A DNA stretch of 64,000 bases from Sesamum alatum (Eukaryota > Streptophyta > Magnoliopsida > Lamiales > Pedaliaceae). The stretch lies in contig JACGWO010000003.1 in the NCBI GenBank assembly GCA_034509735.1, positions 34,122,466 to 34,186,465 on the forward strand, written 5' to 3'. Of this stretch, positions 48,321 to 64,000 are shown piece by piece (the first letter of the stretch is position 1; every line of letters begins with the position of its first letter). The notes beneath the pieces were generated by a model. That model worked only from the letters and a program-made list of their open reading frames with translations, did not search any database and was not told the DNA's origin. Position numbers and translations under genes: made by a program.

Positions 48321-49491
48321 CTAATTTACATTGGCTTGTGTTGTAAGTTTGTTGAGGAGAGCTGTAATGAGGGCATCCCTTGTCTGAGCCCTGGCTTCTT
48401 CCCTACCTTTCCTTTGTTCTTCTCTTTCCCTCCACCTTGTCTCCATCATCATCCTCTCCTTCTCCAATGCCTCGATTCTCTCCCTCCATTCCATCTCTTT
48501 CCCTCTCCTTTCCTCTTCCCTTTCTTCGTAAGCTTTCATCCATTGCATTTCCATTTCCATCTGTTGTTTCATGAATTTCTCCATTATTCCTCTTATTCCG
48601 TTTAAGATCGAGTTTTTACTGCTGCTTCCGCCGCCTGCCGTTGTTACTTTCAGTTTCCTTTTCTTTTTAACGCCGCCGCCGCCTTTTTCTCCTTCGCTTT
48701 CGTCATCCTCCTCGTCGGAAGAAAATGGGAGCAGCGCTTTCTTGTTCTTGGAAGTGGTGGCGGCTCCACCGCCTTCGGCCTCCAACCACAGTATTCGTTG
48801 CATCCTCGCTGTAAATATGGCTTGCATCTCGTTGTAGAATGGGAACTGTTGCCTCATCTCTTCTGCCTCCATTGTTTCACATCCCTATATATATATATAT
48901 ACATACACCACACATATATATACATATATATGTCAAAGTCAAGGAAAGCTGTTAGTCGTAATCATAATCAAATGAACATATACAAAATCTAATTATTACA
49001 TCTGATTCTTGTTCCTAATTAAAGCAGAAAAATGACTTACTAATCCCCATCCCATTAAAGGAATCTTGGAATTAAGCGAGTCAACTTAAGAATTTCCAGC
49101 GTAAGAAAAATTCAGTTTAATTTACTGAATTGTTATCAGTTTAATCAGGTGTTCATAATTTAGAAATGTGTGTGTGTGTCTATACACTTACCTTGTAGCG
49201 AGTGACGAGGTTTTTCCACTTGCACTTGCACTGCCCGGGGCTTCGGTTGTAACCCTTTTGTTTCATCCGGGTGGAAACCAGTTCCCAGAGAAGCTTATTA
49301 CGTTTGGTATCCATGAAAGTCGGGTCGAGCTCGGCCCGAATGATCAAGAAATCCCGGGTTTCTTGAATACTCCATTGAGGAAACCTATCTGATCCACCCC
49401 CCGAATCAATACTCACACCTGCAGCATACGACGGGTGATGGAGCTGCGAGTAATTATCATGACCCTGACGATGATGATGATGTTGATCCAT
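48321..49491 (-). CDS. Trihelix transcription factor, GT-3 type, 287 aa
   Basis: Two minus-strand exons: 49491-49192 (100 codons) and 48884-48321 (188 codons with stop). A His/Gln-rich start (MDQHHHHRQGHDNYSQLHH) precedes the trihelix DNA-binding domain at about residues 36-100, with the conserved tryptophans in FPQWSIQETRDFL, KLLWELVSTRMKQKG and CKCKWKNLVTRYK. Next come QQFPFYNEMQAIF, a short acidic patch (SSDEEDDESEGE), a basic nuclear-localisation-like stretch (KKKRKLK), and a long Glu/Arg-rich coiled coil ending EEARAQTRDALITALLNKL. The arrangement is that of the GT-3a/GT-3b clade, which binds GT elements in the nucleus and responds to salt and pathogens in Arabidopsis. The acceptor of the single intron is embedded in a (TA)n microsatellite. 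Confidence 0.95.
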
Positions 49492-51400
49492 TTATATAAA
49501 TGTATATATATGAAAAGACTGGAATTAAAGAAAAAGAGATGGAAAAGAAGGTTTGGGTATGAAAACAAAGGAATGAATTTCTTCGTTTGATCCTTCAAAT
49601 ATCCATGAAAATCAATGGGAAAATGGAACTTAAACCTTTTCCCTCTCCTTGTGCGTGTGTATATATCTCTTTCTCTCTCAAGTCTCACTGCTTTTTTCTC
49701 TCTCAAATCTCTACGCGCAAAATGATTACTCCTTATTACAACTAATATATATGATGCACATTTGTTCACATTACATTTTCGCTGTTGTCATGCTGACTAA
49801 GAGGTCCGAGGAACAGATTGTTTCATTTGCCCTTTGTGGGCCTTCCATTTTCAGACAACTCCAATTCCGTTTTATTCATTTATATCCAATATATAATGCA
49901 ATTTATACTTTTTATTTAATGAATAATAATAGAGTATGTACTACTAAATTTGGTATACGTACGTACATCTTTCTACATGGGGAACAGTGTAAAATAATGG
50001 GCTACATTCAATCCATACCGCGTCAAAACCGTGTATTAGAGGTGATAAAATTAGAAATTAGCCACATATATATACTCTAATTTGATTTTTGTTATAAATT
50101 GTTGTGGCGCCGCGTACATATTTTTGTAGTGTTCGTATTAAATGTATTCAAGATAAGTTCAATATAAAAATAAATCCAATATATATAATGTACGTCGATT
50201 TATTTTTTCAGAACGATTTTACTAAATTACGTTGAAATTTTTTATCCGTATATTGCAAACACATGGATCTCTTATACTTTTGTTACAAGTATACAGATCA
50301 AATATTTATATTTTTAATCATCATACTGAAAAAATATTGAATACTCATTCGTATAAATTTATATCGTAATTTTCTGGTCAGTGGTTCATGTAATCGTATT
50401 TATACGTGTAAGGTGATGATAGGAGAGGGCAGGAAAATCAGAGCCGAAATTGCATGCATATGAAATCTTGCTCAGTTAATCAGGAGAGTTGCATTGGAAA
50501 ATGTAGCTTGAATGTGTTCGTAAAAGACAAGAAAAAGGGCAATAATGTCAGTGGATGTTTATCAATTGAAGTTGCGATAACGTATAAGGATGTATTTATT
50601 TCCTAGTCTTTCTTACCATACGGATTGAATACGAGAAAAAGTATGTCGTACTCGTCGCTTGCTTGCGGATAAACCGTATAGTATTCTGCGAATTTTCATT
50701 AATGCGCCAATAATTACTTTTGTTGCGTAATAAAAAAGAAACTTTTTTATTTTGGGTTTAATGCAATTTATCTTATGCAAAATATGGTTTAAAATTTTCA
50801 TTTGTTTTCATCGAAATTATGGAAACGTTTCTATTTTCGATGTCATGAAAAAAAAATACATGGTAGTTTTGAAATTATATAGTTTCCTTCGAAACACTTC
50901 ATTTTTCTTAATTTTCCTTCGAAATCTTTGAATTTCCTAAGAAATATTTTATTTTTTTCTAATTTTTCCGCAAAACTTTTGTATCGTACTTTTAGCTACA
51001 AGTATATAAATTTTTGTGTCATATATAAGTATTTCATTTAATGATAACAAATTTAATATTACGCTATATTGGTAATGTTATATGTCCAAATATCAACATA
51101 ATATAGATATTTTATAACACATAGTTAAAAATAAATATTGTTATATCATTTGTTGTCAATAGCAACTACATCAATTAATAACTCCAAATACATAATTATA
51201 CTACATAAAAATAATGTTAATTGGCTATATGATACAAAATTAAACTAGATATATTTGAATAAAAAAGAGAAAGGTAATATTTTTAATTTTTTCTATCACT
51301 ATTATGTATGTTTATTTAATTTTACGATTTTTTTGTAGCGTTTCCGAAAAGTTTCTAATATTTATAAACTCGAAACATGTGTTGGAAACGAAATTTTAAT
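49492..51400. other. Gene-free region upstream of trihelix gene
   Basis: The first few hundred bases are the promoter and leader of the minus-strand trihelix gene, with TC/GA-rich tracts near 49660-49710. The remainder is AT-rich and I see no exon or bounded element in it. Confidence 0.4.
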
Positions 51401-51638
51401 CCATGATGCAAAGCAAATTACCCCATATGAAAAAGAATAACAATTTACCTTCCTATGTTTGTTAAAATGAAGCAATTTAACCTCCTGTTTAAGGAGGTAA
51501 ACTGCTTCATTTTAAAAAATACAGGAAGATAGCTGCATTTTTTAAAAACACAAGAATGTAAATTGCTTTTTTTTTTTTTCATAGTATGGGTCATTTTGCT
51601 CACTTGCAATATTATAAGGGGTTAAATTGCATTTTTCT
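51401..51638. mobile_element. Foldback (palindromic) MITE, copy 2, left end truncated
   Basis: The centre is an inverted repeat of atgaagcaatttaacctcc and ggaggtaaactgcttcat around tgtttaa at about 51485-51492. The right arm continues to gcaatattataaggggttaa and gcatttttctc, matching inverted sequence of the related copy at 11546-11817. The left arm begins only at atgatgcaaagcaaatta, so its outermost roughly 25 bp are missing. No target duplication is seen, as expected for a truncated copy. Confidence 0.6.
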
Positions 51639-53704
51639 CTTTTCTTTTTTTAAAGTGAATTTATTACAATTATCATAAATTTAAATAATCAACAATCAAT
51701 ATAAATTGATTAACAATATCAAATATATATAAACGGTCAATTACTACTAATACAGTAAACCAACTGTGGCTATTAAAATAAAACAATACCAACACATTAA
51801 TAAGGCTTGAATCATAATCTTTTGGTCATGAAGCCCAATTCTGTCAATTAAATTAAACCTTATAGACAAATTCGCAAAAAAGTTACTTTTCTTTGGACAC
51901 GAAACTCAAGCCCTTATAAGTCATAACTAACGCACTTGGTGTGCTTGTAGTTACAATTTTACATGTTCACATACTAATGATGAATTTAAGAAGGTGTAAA
52001 AGACTTTAGTTTATTTTTCAGTTTTGATCATATGCGGATAAAAATCATTATAAGTAACATGTGCAATGCTCATTGATTAAAAAAATGAGCACTTATAATG
52101 TGAAAATATACTTTGTCATGAACACGTTTTTAAATAAATAAAATACATTGTCATATCAGAATAAAGAAAAAATAGTATTTCCACGTGAAGAATAACTTAA
52201 TAGAAATAAATAAGTGAAGTTCTTTCAAATAAATGCAGAGTCAGAATGTTTAGTTTAGAAGTTGAGACGAAATTTTATTTGTATGGAAAGACAATTCAAA
52301 ATCTCGACGAGAAGTTTGAATTTCATATCCTTTATTATTTTCTTTTTAATTTGTGAAGGAGAAGAGGAGTGTGATGGTATAAATCGTCTAATAATCTTGT
52401 ACGCGGCGTTGAGTCGTGGCCCACGTGCACTCGCCTACCATGTGAACCCACGTGGCAAGACGGCTCACACCGCAACCTGTTTTTGTTATTGCTCCGTTCA
52501 TATTATGGCCGCGGATTCATCATCCATTAACACCACCACTTCCGATTCCACTGCGACTACGTAGTCGCCAAACCATAATTTTCATTAATCCAAATTAATT
52601 TAAAATAATTACTCTTTAATATTAATCAGTTTTTCTGCTGCAGAGATCTGTATAATGGGAGGGCCAAATTGGGCCGAAGAGAAAATCAGAGGCCCAAATA
52701 TAAATATTTGTTGATGGGCTTTTGGGGTTAAGACATGGGCAAGCAAGCATGTGGTCCACTGATTACACAAGAAGTACATCAATTGAGTAGAGAGATCACA
52801 AGTGACTGACTGATTTCCCTACTCAACCTTTTCCTGCATTTATCACAGGCCACACCAACTCCCACGAAATTGGATTTAATTTTGTTTGAATCGGATAATT
52901 TTTAATAAATTTTGATAAAATGAATAGTTATATTCTTTTAATTGAAATAGTCACAACAAATTTAATTTTATGTAATTTTGTAAAACTATTATTAAAAGAA
53001 AAAGAAAGAATAATAGAATCAAATATATAGCAGAGCGGACACACATTATGGGTTGGGCATGCCAATTAAGACACTGTTGCAATGTGAGAGGAAGTGATTA
53101 AACAAATTATTATTATTTTTTTTAAAAAAGAGGTAATTACTTTACTTGTCTGAGAATTATTAGTAATGAAAAACAAACAAGTGAGACAACATGATCGCTA
53201 CATATCAATTGCTCGCAAATGAAAGAGACAACATGGGGTGGGGCGTCTTAATTACTCTTATCTTCTTAATTCTTGGGAAGAAAACAATCCTATTTTCTAA
53301 AGGTTTTAACATAAGTGTTCAGATCTTTGCTCATCTTTTACTTTAGAACACAGGTATTTGATGGCGATTGGCAAAAGTTTAGTTGACCATGTATTTGATT
53401 ACGTGCCATTTGCATTTTGACTCGATTGAGAACGAAAGAAATGAAGACCATAAGATAATCCATAAAGTAGCGAGAGGGGGAGAAGAGAAATTCCTTTTTA
53501 ACTCTTTTAATTAAGAGATGGTGGGTTTGAGTCCTATAAATATAGGTATTTAGCGTACTTTTAAGTATTTTTTCTTTTTTTATTTTGAATTTGTTGGCCA
53601 ATTTAGGACTATTAATGTATTGCGTACTAGATATTGTAATCATAGTATGTTGATTGAATTAGATATCGATGTATTTTTTAAAAATAAACTTTTAGAAAAA
53701 ATAG
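51639..53704. other. Gene-free region with a pair of G-boxes
   Basis: Mostly AT-rich. A short GC-richer island near 52400-52480 holds two CACGTG sites at 52422-52427 and 52449-52454, 27 bp apart, but no adjacent gene model is supported. The island also overlaps a 100-codon open frame (52262-52564) that I do not trust. Confidence 0.4.
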
Positions 53705-53713
53705 GTTATTATA

Positions 53714-54268
53714 GGGAGAATTGCACTCCCATCCCCTGAAGTTTAAAGTAATTACACGTAAACCCCTTGTGATTTAAAAAACTACGTTTAGCACCCCTAA
53801 AGTTTGCTTCTGTCTAGCAAATACGTCCCTCTGCTATTCAAAATTAATCAAATTTGTTGATATTAACAAAAAAAAAAAAAAAAGAAAAACTGAATGAAAA
53901 TTGTTATTTACCATCGATTGACTTATTACTGAATTATTGTAGATCAAACAAATCCATTTATGATCAAACTATTCTTATACATATTTGCACATTAATGCAT
54001 GTGAGGAGGTTTGTCTCCATCGTCAAACGGGTAGTTTAATAAAAAAGAAACTGTTTGACCTAAGTCGGTAATAAGTCAATCGAGTGTAAATTTAAATTTT
54101 TTTATTTAATTTTTTTTATTATCAACAAATTCGATAAATTTTGACTAACGGAATGACCTATTTGTTAGATGGCAACAAACCTCATAGGTATTAGATGTAA
54201 TTTTCCAAACTACATAAGGTCTACGTGTAATTACATCAAACCTCAGAGGAGGGAAGTGTAATTATCCC
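53714..54268. mobile_element. Non-autonomous Mutator-like element (MULE-MITE), 555 bp
   Basis: Long imperfect inverted repeats of about 150 bp: the left arm starts gggagaattgcactcccatc and the inverted right arm gggataattacacttccctc. Both contain taattacacgta and, further in, aatttgttgataat-type sequence. The element is bounded by the exact 9-bp direct repeat gttattata at 53705-53713 and 54269-54277. The core is an A-rich tract and AT-rich spacer with no coding capacity. Ends and target duplication together identify the Mutator superfamily. Confidence 0.88.
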
Positions 54269-54277
54269 GTTATTATA

Positions 54278-55265
54278 TATAAATAGGGAAATTTGGACTT
54301 TTTGCTCTTGTTGTACCACAGTCATGTAGGTAGGTATCTCAGAGTTTTGTAGTAAAGGTAAAGGTATTCTGCCTACTCCTAATGGTCTCGATAATGCTTT
54401 AGGGGTGATGTACGGCCTGCAAAACAAGATTGCATTAGGGCCATGCTAGAGGGGTTTTCGGCGTAGGCACTCCAACGCTCAAATCAATATGTGAGGTATC
54501 TGAGAGATAAGAACAATAGTTAGGGAGACAAAAGTTATAACTGTTGATGGAGTGCCTATATTTATAGATGATGGTGGATTGTATGATTACATGTGCATCC
54601 TAGATCATATATTAAATCAATGACGTGCAATGGGCTACACATATCTGCAATAACGGTGACACGTGGTGGTCAAGGCAGACAAAAGTTGCACCACTGCCAA
54701 AAGTAATCGTTACAGTAACTATGAAGGAGGGTTGTGTTGTTCACCAAATATGAAAGATCTCTGTGATACCTTTAGACCTTAAATAAATTATTGACAATAT
54801 TTTCTAGATCGACCTTAAGCTGAGGAGCCCCTACTAGAGGTCTGTCTGGAGCCAATCTCATGGAGGTCTCCGGATTGAGTGCCTTAGCACGCACTTTGAT
54901 ATTTTGAGTATTCTTTAAATATCACCAAATCAGCTCCTTTGCTACTAATAAATAAATAAATAAATAAATAATAATGCATTTTTAGAGTGCTTCCAATTAT
55001 TAAAGAAAACTATCACTTATTTTTTTTGGTTGAAAGAAAGGACTAATAAGTGTAATTTTTGTTTTTCAAACAGATGCATTAGCTCTCATAAGTCATAAAC
55101 ATTTGAATAATCTCAAACAACCCGCATTCTTTCCTATCTGATTAAATCCAAAGCTCATCCTTTTATGTTATTATTCACAATCTTTTTACAATTAAAATCA
55201 ATTTCTCTTTTTAGTTTTCTTTCAACTTTTTTCCTACTCTACAAACACAATTTTTTGCAAACAAA
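54278..55265. other. Retroelement-like remnants
   Basis: The stretch 54310-54900 is GC-richer than its surroundings and contains phrases such as ggtattctgcctactccta, gcactccaacgctcaaat and tgcctatatttatagatgat. These resemble decayed plant LTR sequence (an LTR leader with a TATA-like tatttata), but no bounded element or coding frame can be drawn. After 54950 there is an (ATAA)n run and AT-rich sequence. Confidence 0.35.
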
Positions 55266-55270
55266 ACTTT

Positions 55271-56052
55271 TGATGCACCCAAAATTCTTCATGTAGTCCA
55301 AGCTCAAAAATACATCCTCAAAGTAACCCAACTGGCTACCAGCAAGCCGACCACTAGCAAGAAAGGTAAAAGTTTATAGTCTTACATGCTAATTTCACTG
55401 AATTGCCAGGTCCAAGAAACGAGCTCATTCCAACGGGATACATCATCGTACAACTAGATGGACACATCCTATAGCTTGACAACACATCGAGACACATCAT
55501 ACTCGAAGATTTTGGTCGAATTCGCACAGATGAGACATGAATTCAGCTGATAAAGTCACTAGTAACATTTCCAGAAAAATAAGAGAATCTGACATGACTT
55601 GGTCAAACATGTATATCTCCTTCGATACTGATCCAAATCACAAACGGATTCTTTTGGAAGATAGCCAAGTCAAAGGGCTTACTAGAGTTACATGGCACTC
55701 AACAACTAATCCTCGGATTCGGCTCCATCGATGGCTATAAATTGAGCCTTTGTGCAGTCCTCCTTAGGGGTCAAATTTTGGTAACATCATTTCAATACTC
55801 TCTTTTGGCAATTCTACACACTCCCACTCATTTTTAGTGTTTGCAAGCTAGTTTTGGCTCTCTTATATTCTTCACCATTTTTGTATAAATCACCATTATT
55901 CTCATTTTATTTCAAGTTCATTTTTCATTTTTACATTTTACTGACTTAAGTATCATAGTGCTAACGCTTCATTGCTAGTTAGTCCCCCAAACCTTAAAAT
56001 TTGCAAAAGGATCCTTCGGAATTTGCTGTACCTCAAAACCAGTTACGCATCA
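55271..56052 (+). mobile_element. Solo LTR, 782 bp
   Basis: The element starts TGATGC and ends GCATCA, a perfect 6-bp TG...CA terminal inverted repeat. It is flanked by the 5-bp direct repeat acttt at 55266-55270 and 56053-56057, which is the LTR-retrotransposon target duplication. A TATA-like ggctataaattgagcc lies at about 55732, as expected for the U3 promoter. There are no internal retrotransposon genes, primer-binding site or second LTR, so it is best explained as a solo LTR left by LTR-LTR recombination. A degraded relative is at 34227-34609. Confidence 0.85.
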
Positions 56053-56779
56053 ACTTTAATAACAAGTATATATCGAATCGATTCTTTTTTGTTTTTGTAT
56101 TTGGGTAGGTCTTGAAAATTATAATTCAAATTTTCTATTGCATAATTGTATATAATATAATTTAGTGCAATTTAAATTTCTATTCAATTGTGCAAGGTTT
56201 CTGGTTACCGTATGGAATCCTCTCGACACATATAGATAGATAGATCACTAAGATTGGATAATTGCGCTTACCCCGTGCTAAAACGCGATATTAGTTAAAA
56301 GCTTGGCTGCACCGCAGATACGCAACTGGAGACAATACTGTGGCAGCACTGGGGAAAAAGCAGCGGCTCTCCAACTCACTGCTTCCAGCTCCCGTTCCGT
56401 TCCCATTCTTCACTGAAACAAAATTCAGACACAAAGATAGAGACACAAATACATACACACGGAATAAAAAATTCAAAAGATCTCTTATTCTACAAAAGCA
56501 TCTGAGCCGTTACCGTACTCACCACTGATTGCACAGTGAAAAAACCCTTTCCCCTTTCCCCTTTCCCCTTTCACACACACTCACACTCACACTCACAAAC
56601 ACACAGAGAAATTTCACTCTCTCTGTGTGAAAATCCACCCACATTATCGTCCCTGAGCGCTACTCTGCTCTCAATGTGGATATTGTTTCACACTCTTACC
56701 ATGTGGAAGCCTGGCTACTGCACTTAAGAGTTAGGGTTTTTGCTTGATTGGAAGGTGTTTCTGTTGAATCCCGATTTGG
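56053..56779 (+). promoter_or_regulatory. Upstream and leader region of CPK13-type gene
   Basis: The region between the solo LTR and the kinase start codon contains the probable promoter and 5' UTR. From about 56520 it is pyrimidine-rich, with (CCCCTTT)n and (CACACT)n tracts at 56545-56598. Several short upstream ATGs precede the main start at 56780 (for example near 56673 and 56700), so translation may be modulated. No obvious TATA box was chosen. Confidence 0.4.
56545..56598. repeat. Pyrimidine-rich (CCCCTTT)n followed by (CACACT)n
   Basis: Three to four CCCCTTT units at 56545-56571 pass directly into CACACT units up to 56598. TC-rich 5' leaders of this kind are common in plant kinase genes. 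Confidence 0.75.
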
Positions 56780-61276
<4,497 letters not shown>

Positions 61277-64000
61277 ATATGCATGTGTTGTCTGTTTCTT
61301 TCATCTGTATGAGTTATCATGTCTCTGTCCATGTGTATTGAGCTTACCTTCATTGTCATTATATTTGCGGCCTTCCTTGCACGGGGTTCGACTTGATTGT
61401 TGGCTTACAAGGATTATGGGTGAGGCAAGTACATCTAATTAGCCTTCAATCCTACACCAATTGCTTCTTGCTGACAATGAAATGTGATATTCGACTCTAC
61501 AGTAAATAATTGTTCAAAGAACCAAAACTAGCCCATGAATGTGCATTCACTATTCAAGCTTTTGCTCGTGATATTTCGTTGCGATCATGTTGCCTATATA
61601 CTTCCAATATCCCTGCACTAATATAACCAAGCAAACACTAGTGGGACACATGCATGCAGCTAGAGATAAGAAGATAATGAAATTGCTGTCTCACCAAAAC
61701 AGAACAGATAGCCATCCCATATTTGTAACAAAGTTATAGCTACGTAGATCGGATTTGGCCGAACCTAAACTTATTATATTGCATGTGCAATGCACTTGTC
61801 GCGTATAGTTAAGAGAAAGTGACCAATCACATGGTAAGTGTGGCACATTGCTCTGTAACTGGTTTGGTTTGGTTAAACCAGGTTTGAGTAAGAATTTGCC
61901 GAGGTGAAACATCCCTATTTTTTCTTGGGATTTTTCTGGTTCTACGTGGGGTTGGATTAATCTATTCTATCATTTACTGAAAAATGTACCGGAACTATTT
62001 GACATCATAGGTAGAAAAATAATGAATTCAGCTCCAGTATTTTCTGTAATTGCTTAGGCCAAGGCTAAATGATGGGGCGTTTTTAGTTTACTTTTAATAA
62101 TGTTTACACCCTTGACTTGCAACGAAGATGGTACGAGAAAATTAAATAAAATGGTGGAGCAACATTTTCCGTATATATTCGGACAAGACAACATCTTTAA
62201 TTTCTTGGTCCAAATATTAAATATGATGTCTTCTACAAGGCTAATGACTAACAATGGCACGTGCTTGTGATGATTACTGGAAATCTAACACGTGATATAT
62301 ACCAAGGCCAATGTGTGTAATGTCGGCAAAAATATTATCTTTACGCATTTCTAACCTGCATTACCCTTATGTGATGAAATGTTTCCGACCCACATTCTTC
62401 AGCAAACATAATTAATTTTAGATTATTATTGTTTATGGAATAAATTTTCTCAATTACAAACCGCATATAAATTTATATATTCGGACGTTTTCGTTGATTT
62501 TCAATCTATTTCAGCATCAAACCAAAGTCTCCAATTTACTCCGCTCGTAGAATCGATATAAATTCCTCGCAGAATTACCAAATTCAATGTTGATTCAAAT
62601 TAGCAACGATAAAAATATCTTGTGGGTATATTATATGGTTGAATCTCGTTTATACCAGAGTTCTTTGAAAAGATTAAAATAAAAGTTTGAATCTAAATCT
62701 CTTGATTGATTACGCAAAAATTCATACAACGCATGTGATTGATTAAAATTTTAAATTATCATACGACATACAGATTAATTTTGTCAAACCTTTAATTAAT
62801 GATCTGGCTGGATTCATAAACCAACAGGAAATACATGTGTCTTTATTTGTTACTCCTAAGTCCCATTTAAGGAATTAGACAATTAACACATTCACACAGC
62901 CATATTCTACAATTTTCTGAAATTGAGGGTAGCACATTTGCGTCAATCACATGCAAATAGATGGTTATATATCCATTATTTAATACAGATTTGACCTGCC
63001 TACGCCCATTATTTGATGAGACGAGACGAGACAGTAGTATGAAAGGATGCAGCCAGCTCACGACTTTTTAGCTGCAGGTAGTCTTCACATTTTAATTAAT
63101 TAATTTCCCTTGTTAGGAGACATATATATATTATATACATAAAAATTAGGAAGATAATATAATATGGCATGTTAAATGAGAAAAGTGGTTGTTAGATCTA
63201 GACCGTGAGTAATGCCTCACTCTCGAGGGATAACATCTGACGTCCATTTTGACGACATTAAGTATATAGGTAAGGATGCTAATACATGCACAAAATTATT
63301 GTAGGATTATTCTTGTCAATTTAAACAATATTGGTCGATGAACCTACTTCATTGATTTCAGATGGATGCCAAAAAGAGCATGTGATTATTGAAATACGAA
63401 TAGGATGCTCTCAATTTGTCCAAAATTCTAGATTAATGTGAATGACCATTCCGCGATAATTACATAATAATAACGATAAGAGTGAATACTGAATTTGATT
63501 TGATTGAGAATTTTTTCGTGACGGAACAAATTCCGTGCTCAGGCAAAGTAAAATGAATACTTTAATCAACATAAATGTTAATGAGGACCACATTTTTTCT
63601 TAAATATATTAACCACATCCTATAGTTAGAGTTTTTTACTCATATATAATTAGTTACATCACACAGTGAAATGATTGATTTGATATATAATTAAATTTAT
63701 ATCAAATAAAAATTTCTCCTTACTGCTGGAGAATTAATCGAAGAATATATTCAAAATGTAGATAGATGCATGGTTTCAAGTTTATATTCACACTTTTATT
63801 AATACAGCGGCCTTTTGGTCGGCTTGTCACAGTATTACGAATTGTAGCTGCATGCTATAAAAACACACATGCAATTCACGTTCACTTGTATGCGTCTCTG
63901 TGTTGTCCACATTAAACCACCACACCACATTCCATTCGGAATTTGGGATTAGATATTTTCGTTATAAATTTTATTCCATCTTTTATTTCATTCATCATTC
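61277..64000. other. Gene-free AT-rich right end of window
   Basis: The first few hundred bases are the CPK13 3' UTR. The rest is AT-rich with only short chance open frames. I could not bound any repeat, RNA gene or exon here. Confidence 0.45.

Noticed and set aside
49649..50080. 143-aa open frame upstream of the trihelix gene
   Set aside because: It is rich in hydrophobic and aromatic residues from TC/AT-rich DNA, overlaps the promoter of the opposite-strand gene and shows no domain.
52262..52564. 100-aa open frame over the G-box island
   Set aside because: No recognisable motif or splice partners; the C-terminal Ser/Thr run is low complexity.

Overview
The window is nuclear DNA of a flowering plant, most likely a eudicot. 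The evidence is many-exon genes with short AT-rich GT-AG introns, a wall-associated receptor kinase pair, a seed Em (LEA group 1) gene, a plant-type calcium-dependent protein kinase, a GT-3 trihelix factor, a U2 snRNA gene with the plant USE/TATA promoter pair, and long AT-rich spacers full of small non-autonomous transposons. I could not fix the species. No bacterial, viral or CRISPR-type feature is visible.

Layout. 1-4.4 kb: two wall-associated-kinase-like genes tail to tail; the left one (cut by the window edge) carries a +1 frameshift in the kinase domain, the right one is intact (771 aa). 5.7-6.1 kb: an Em-type LEA gene with ABRE, RY and TATA elements upstream. 6.1-13.4 kb: a gene desert with two-copy tandem duplications, a CACTA-like MITE and a foldback element. 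13.6-22.9 kb: a 19-exon AMP deaminase gene (837 aa). 24.7-27.2 kb, minus: a 6-exon SCO1/HCC1-type copper chaperone. 27.4-30.9 kb: AT-rich block with Helitron-like ends. 31.5-33.3 kb, minus: a 4-exon gene for a 72-aa protein of unknown function. 35.1-36.9 kb, minus: a 6-exon trichome-birefringence-like (TBL) O-acetyltransferase gene. 37-42 kb: repeats, including a 1.2-kb Mutator-like element with an exact 9-bp target duplication and a GC-rich interior. 42.5 kb: histone H4. 43.7 kb, minus: tRNA-Ala(AGC). 45.7-47.0 kb: a VARLMGL-motif (DUF3741/TRM-like) gene. 47.3 kb: U2 snRNA. 48.3-49.5 kb, minus: a GT-3-type trihelix factor. 49.5-56.3 kb: repeats, including a second 9-bp-TSD Mutator-like element and a solo LTR with a 5-bp TSD. 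56.8-61.3 kb: a 7-exon CPK13-type kinase (528 aa). 61.3-64 kb: nothing recognisable.

The genes are unrelated housekeeping, signalling and cell-wall loci; I see no pathway-level cluster. All spliced models were built by hand by joining exons at GT-AG (once GC-AG) sites while keeping the frame, and each closes to an open frame of the length expected for its family. I found no convincing undescribed biological system. The most informative observations are the precisely bounded small transposons, the frameshifted WAK copy, the nearly fully palindromic foldback family, and the 72-aa gene.
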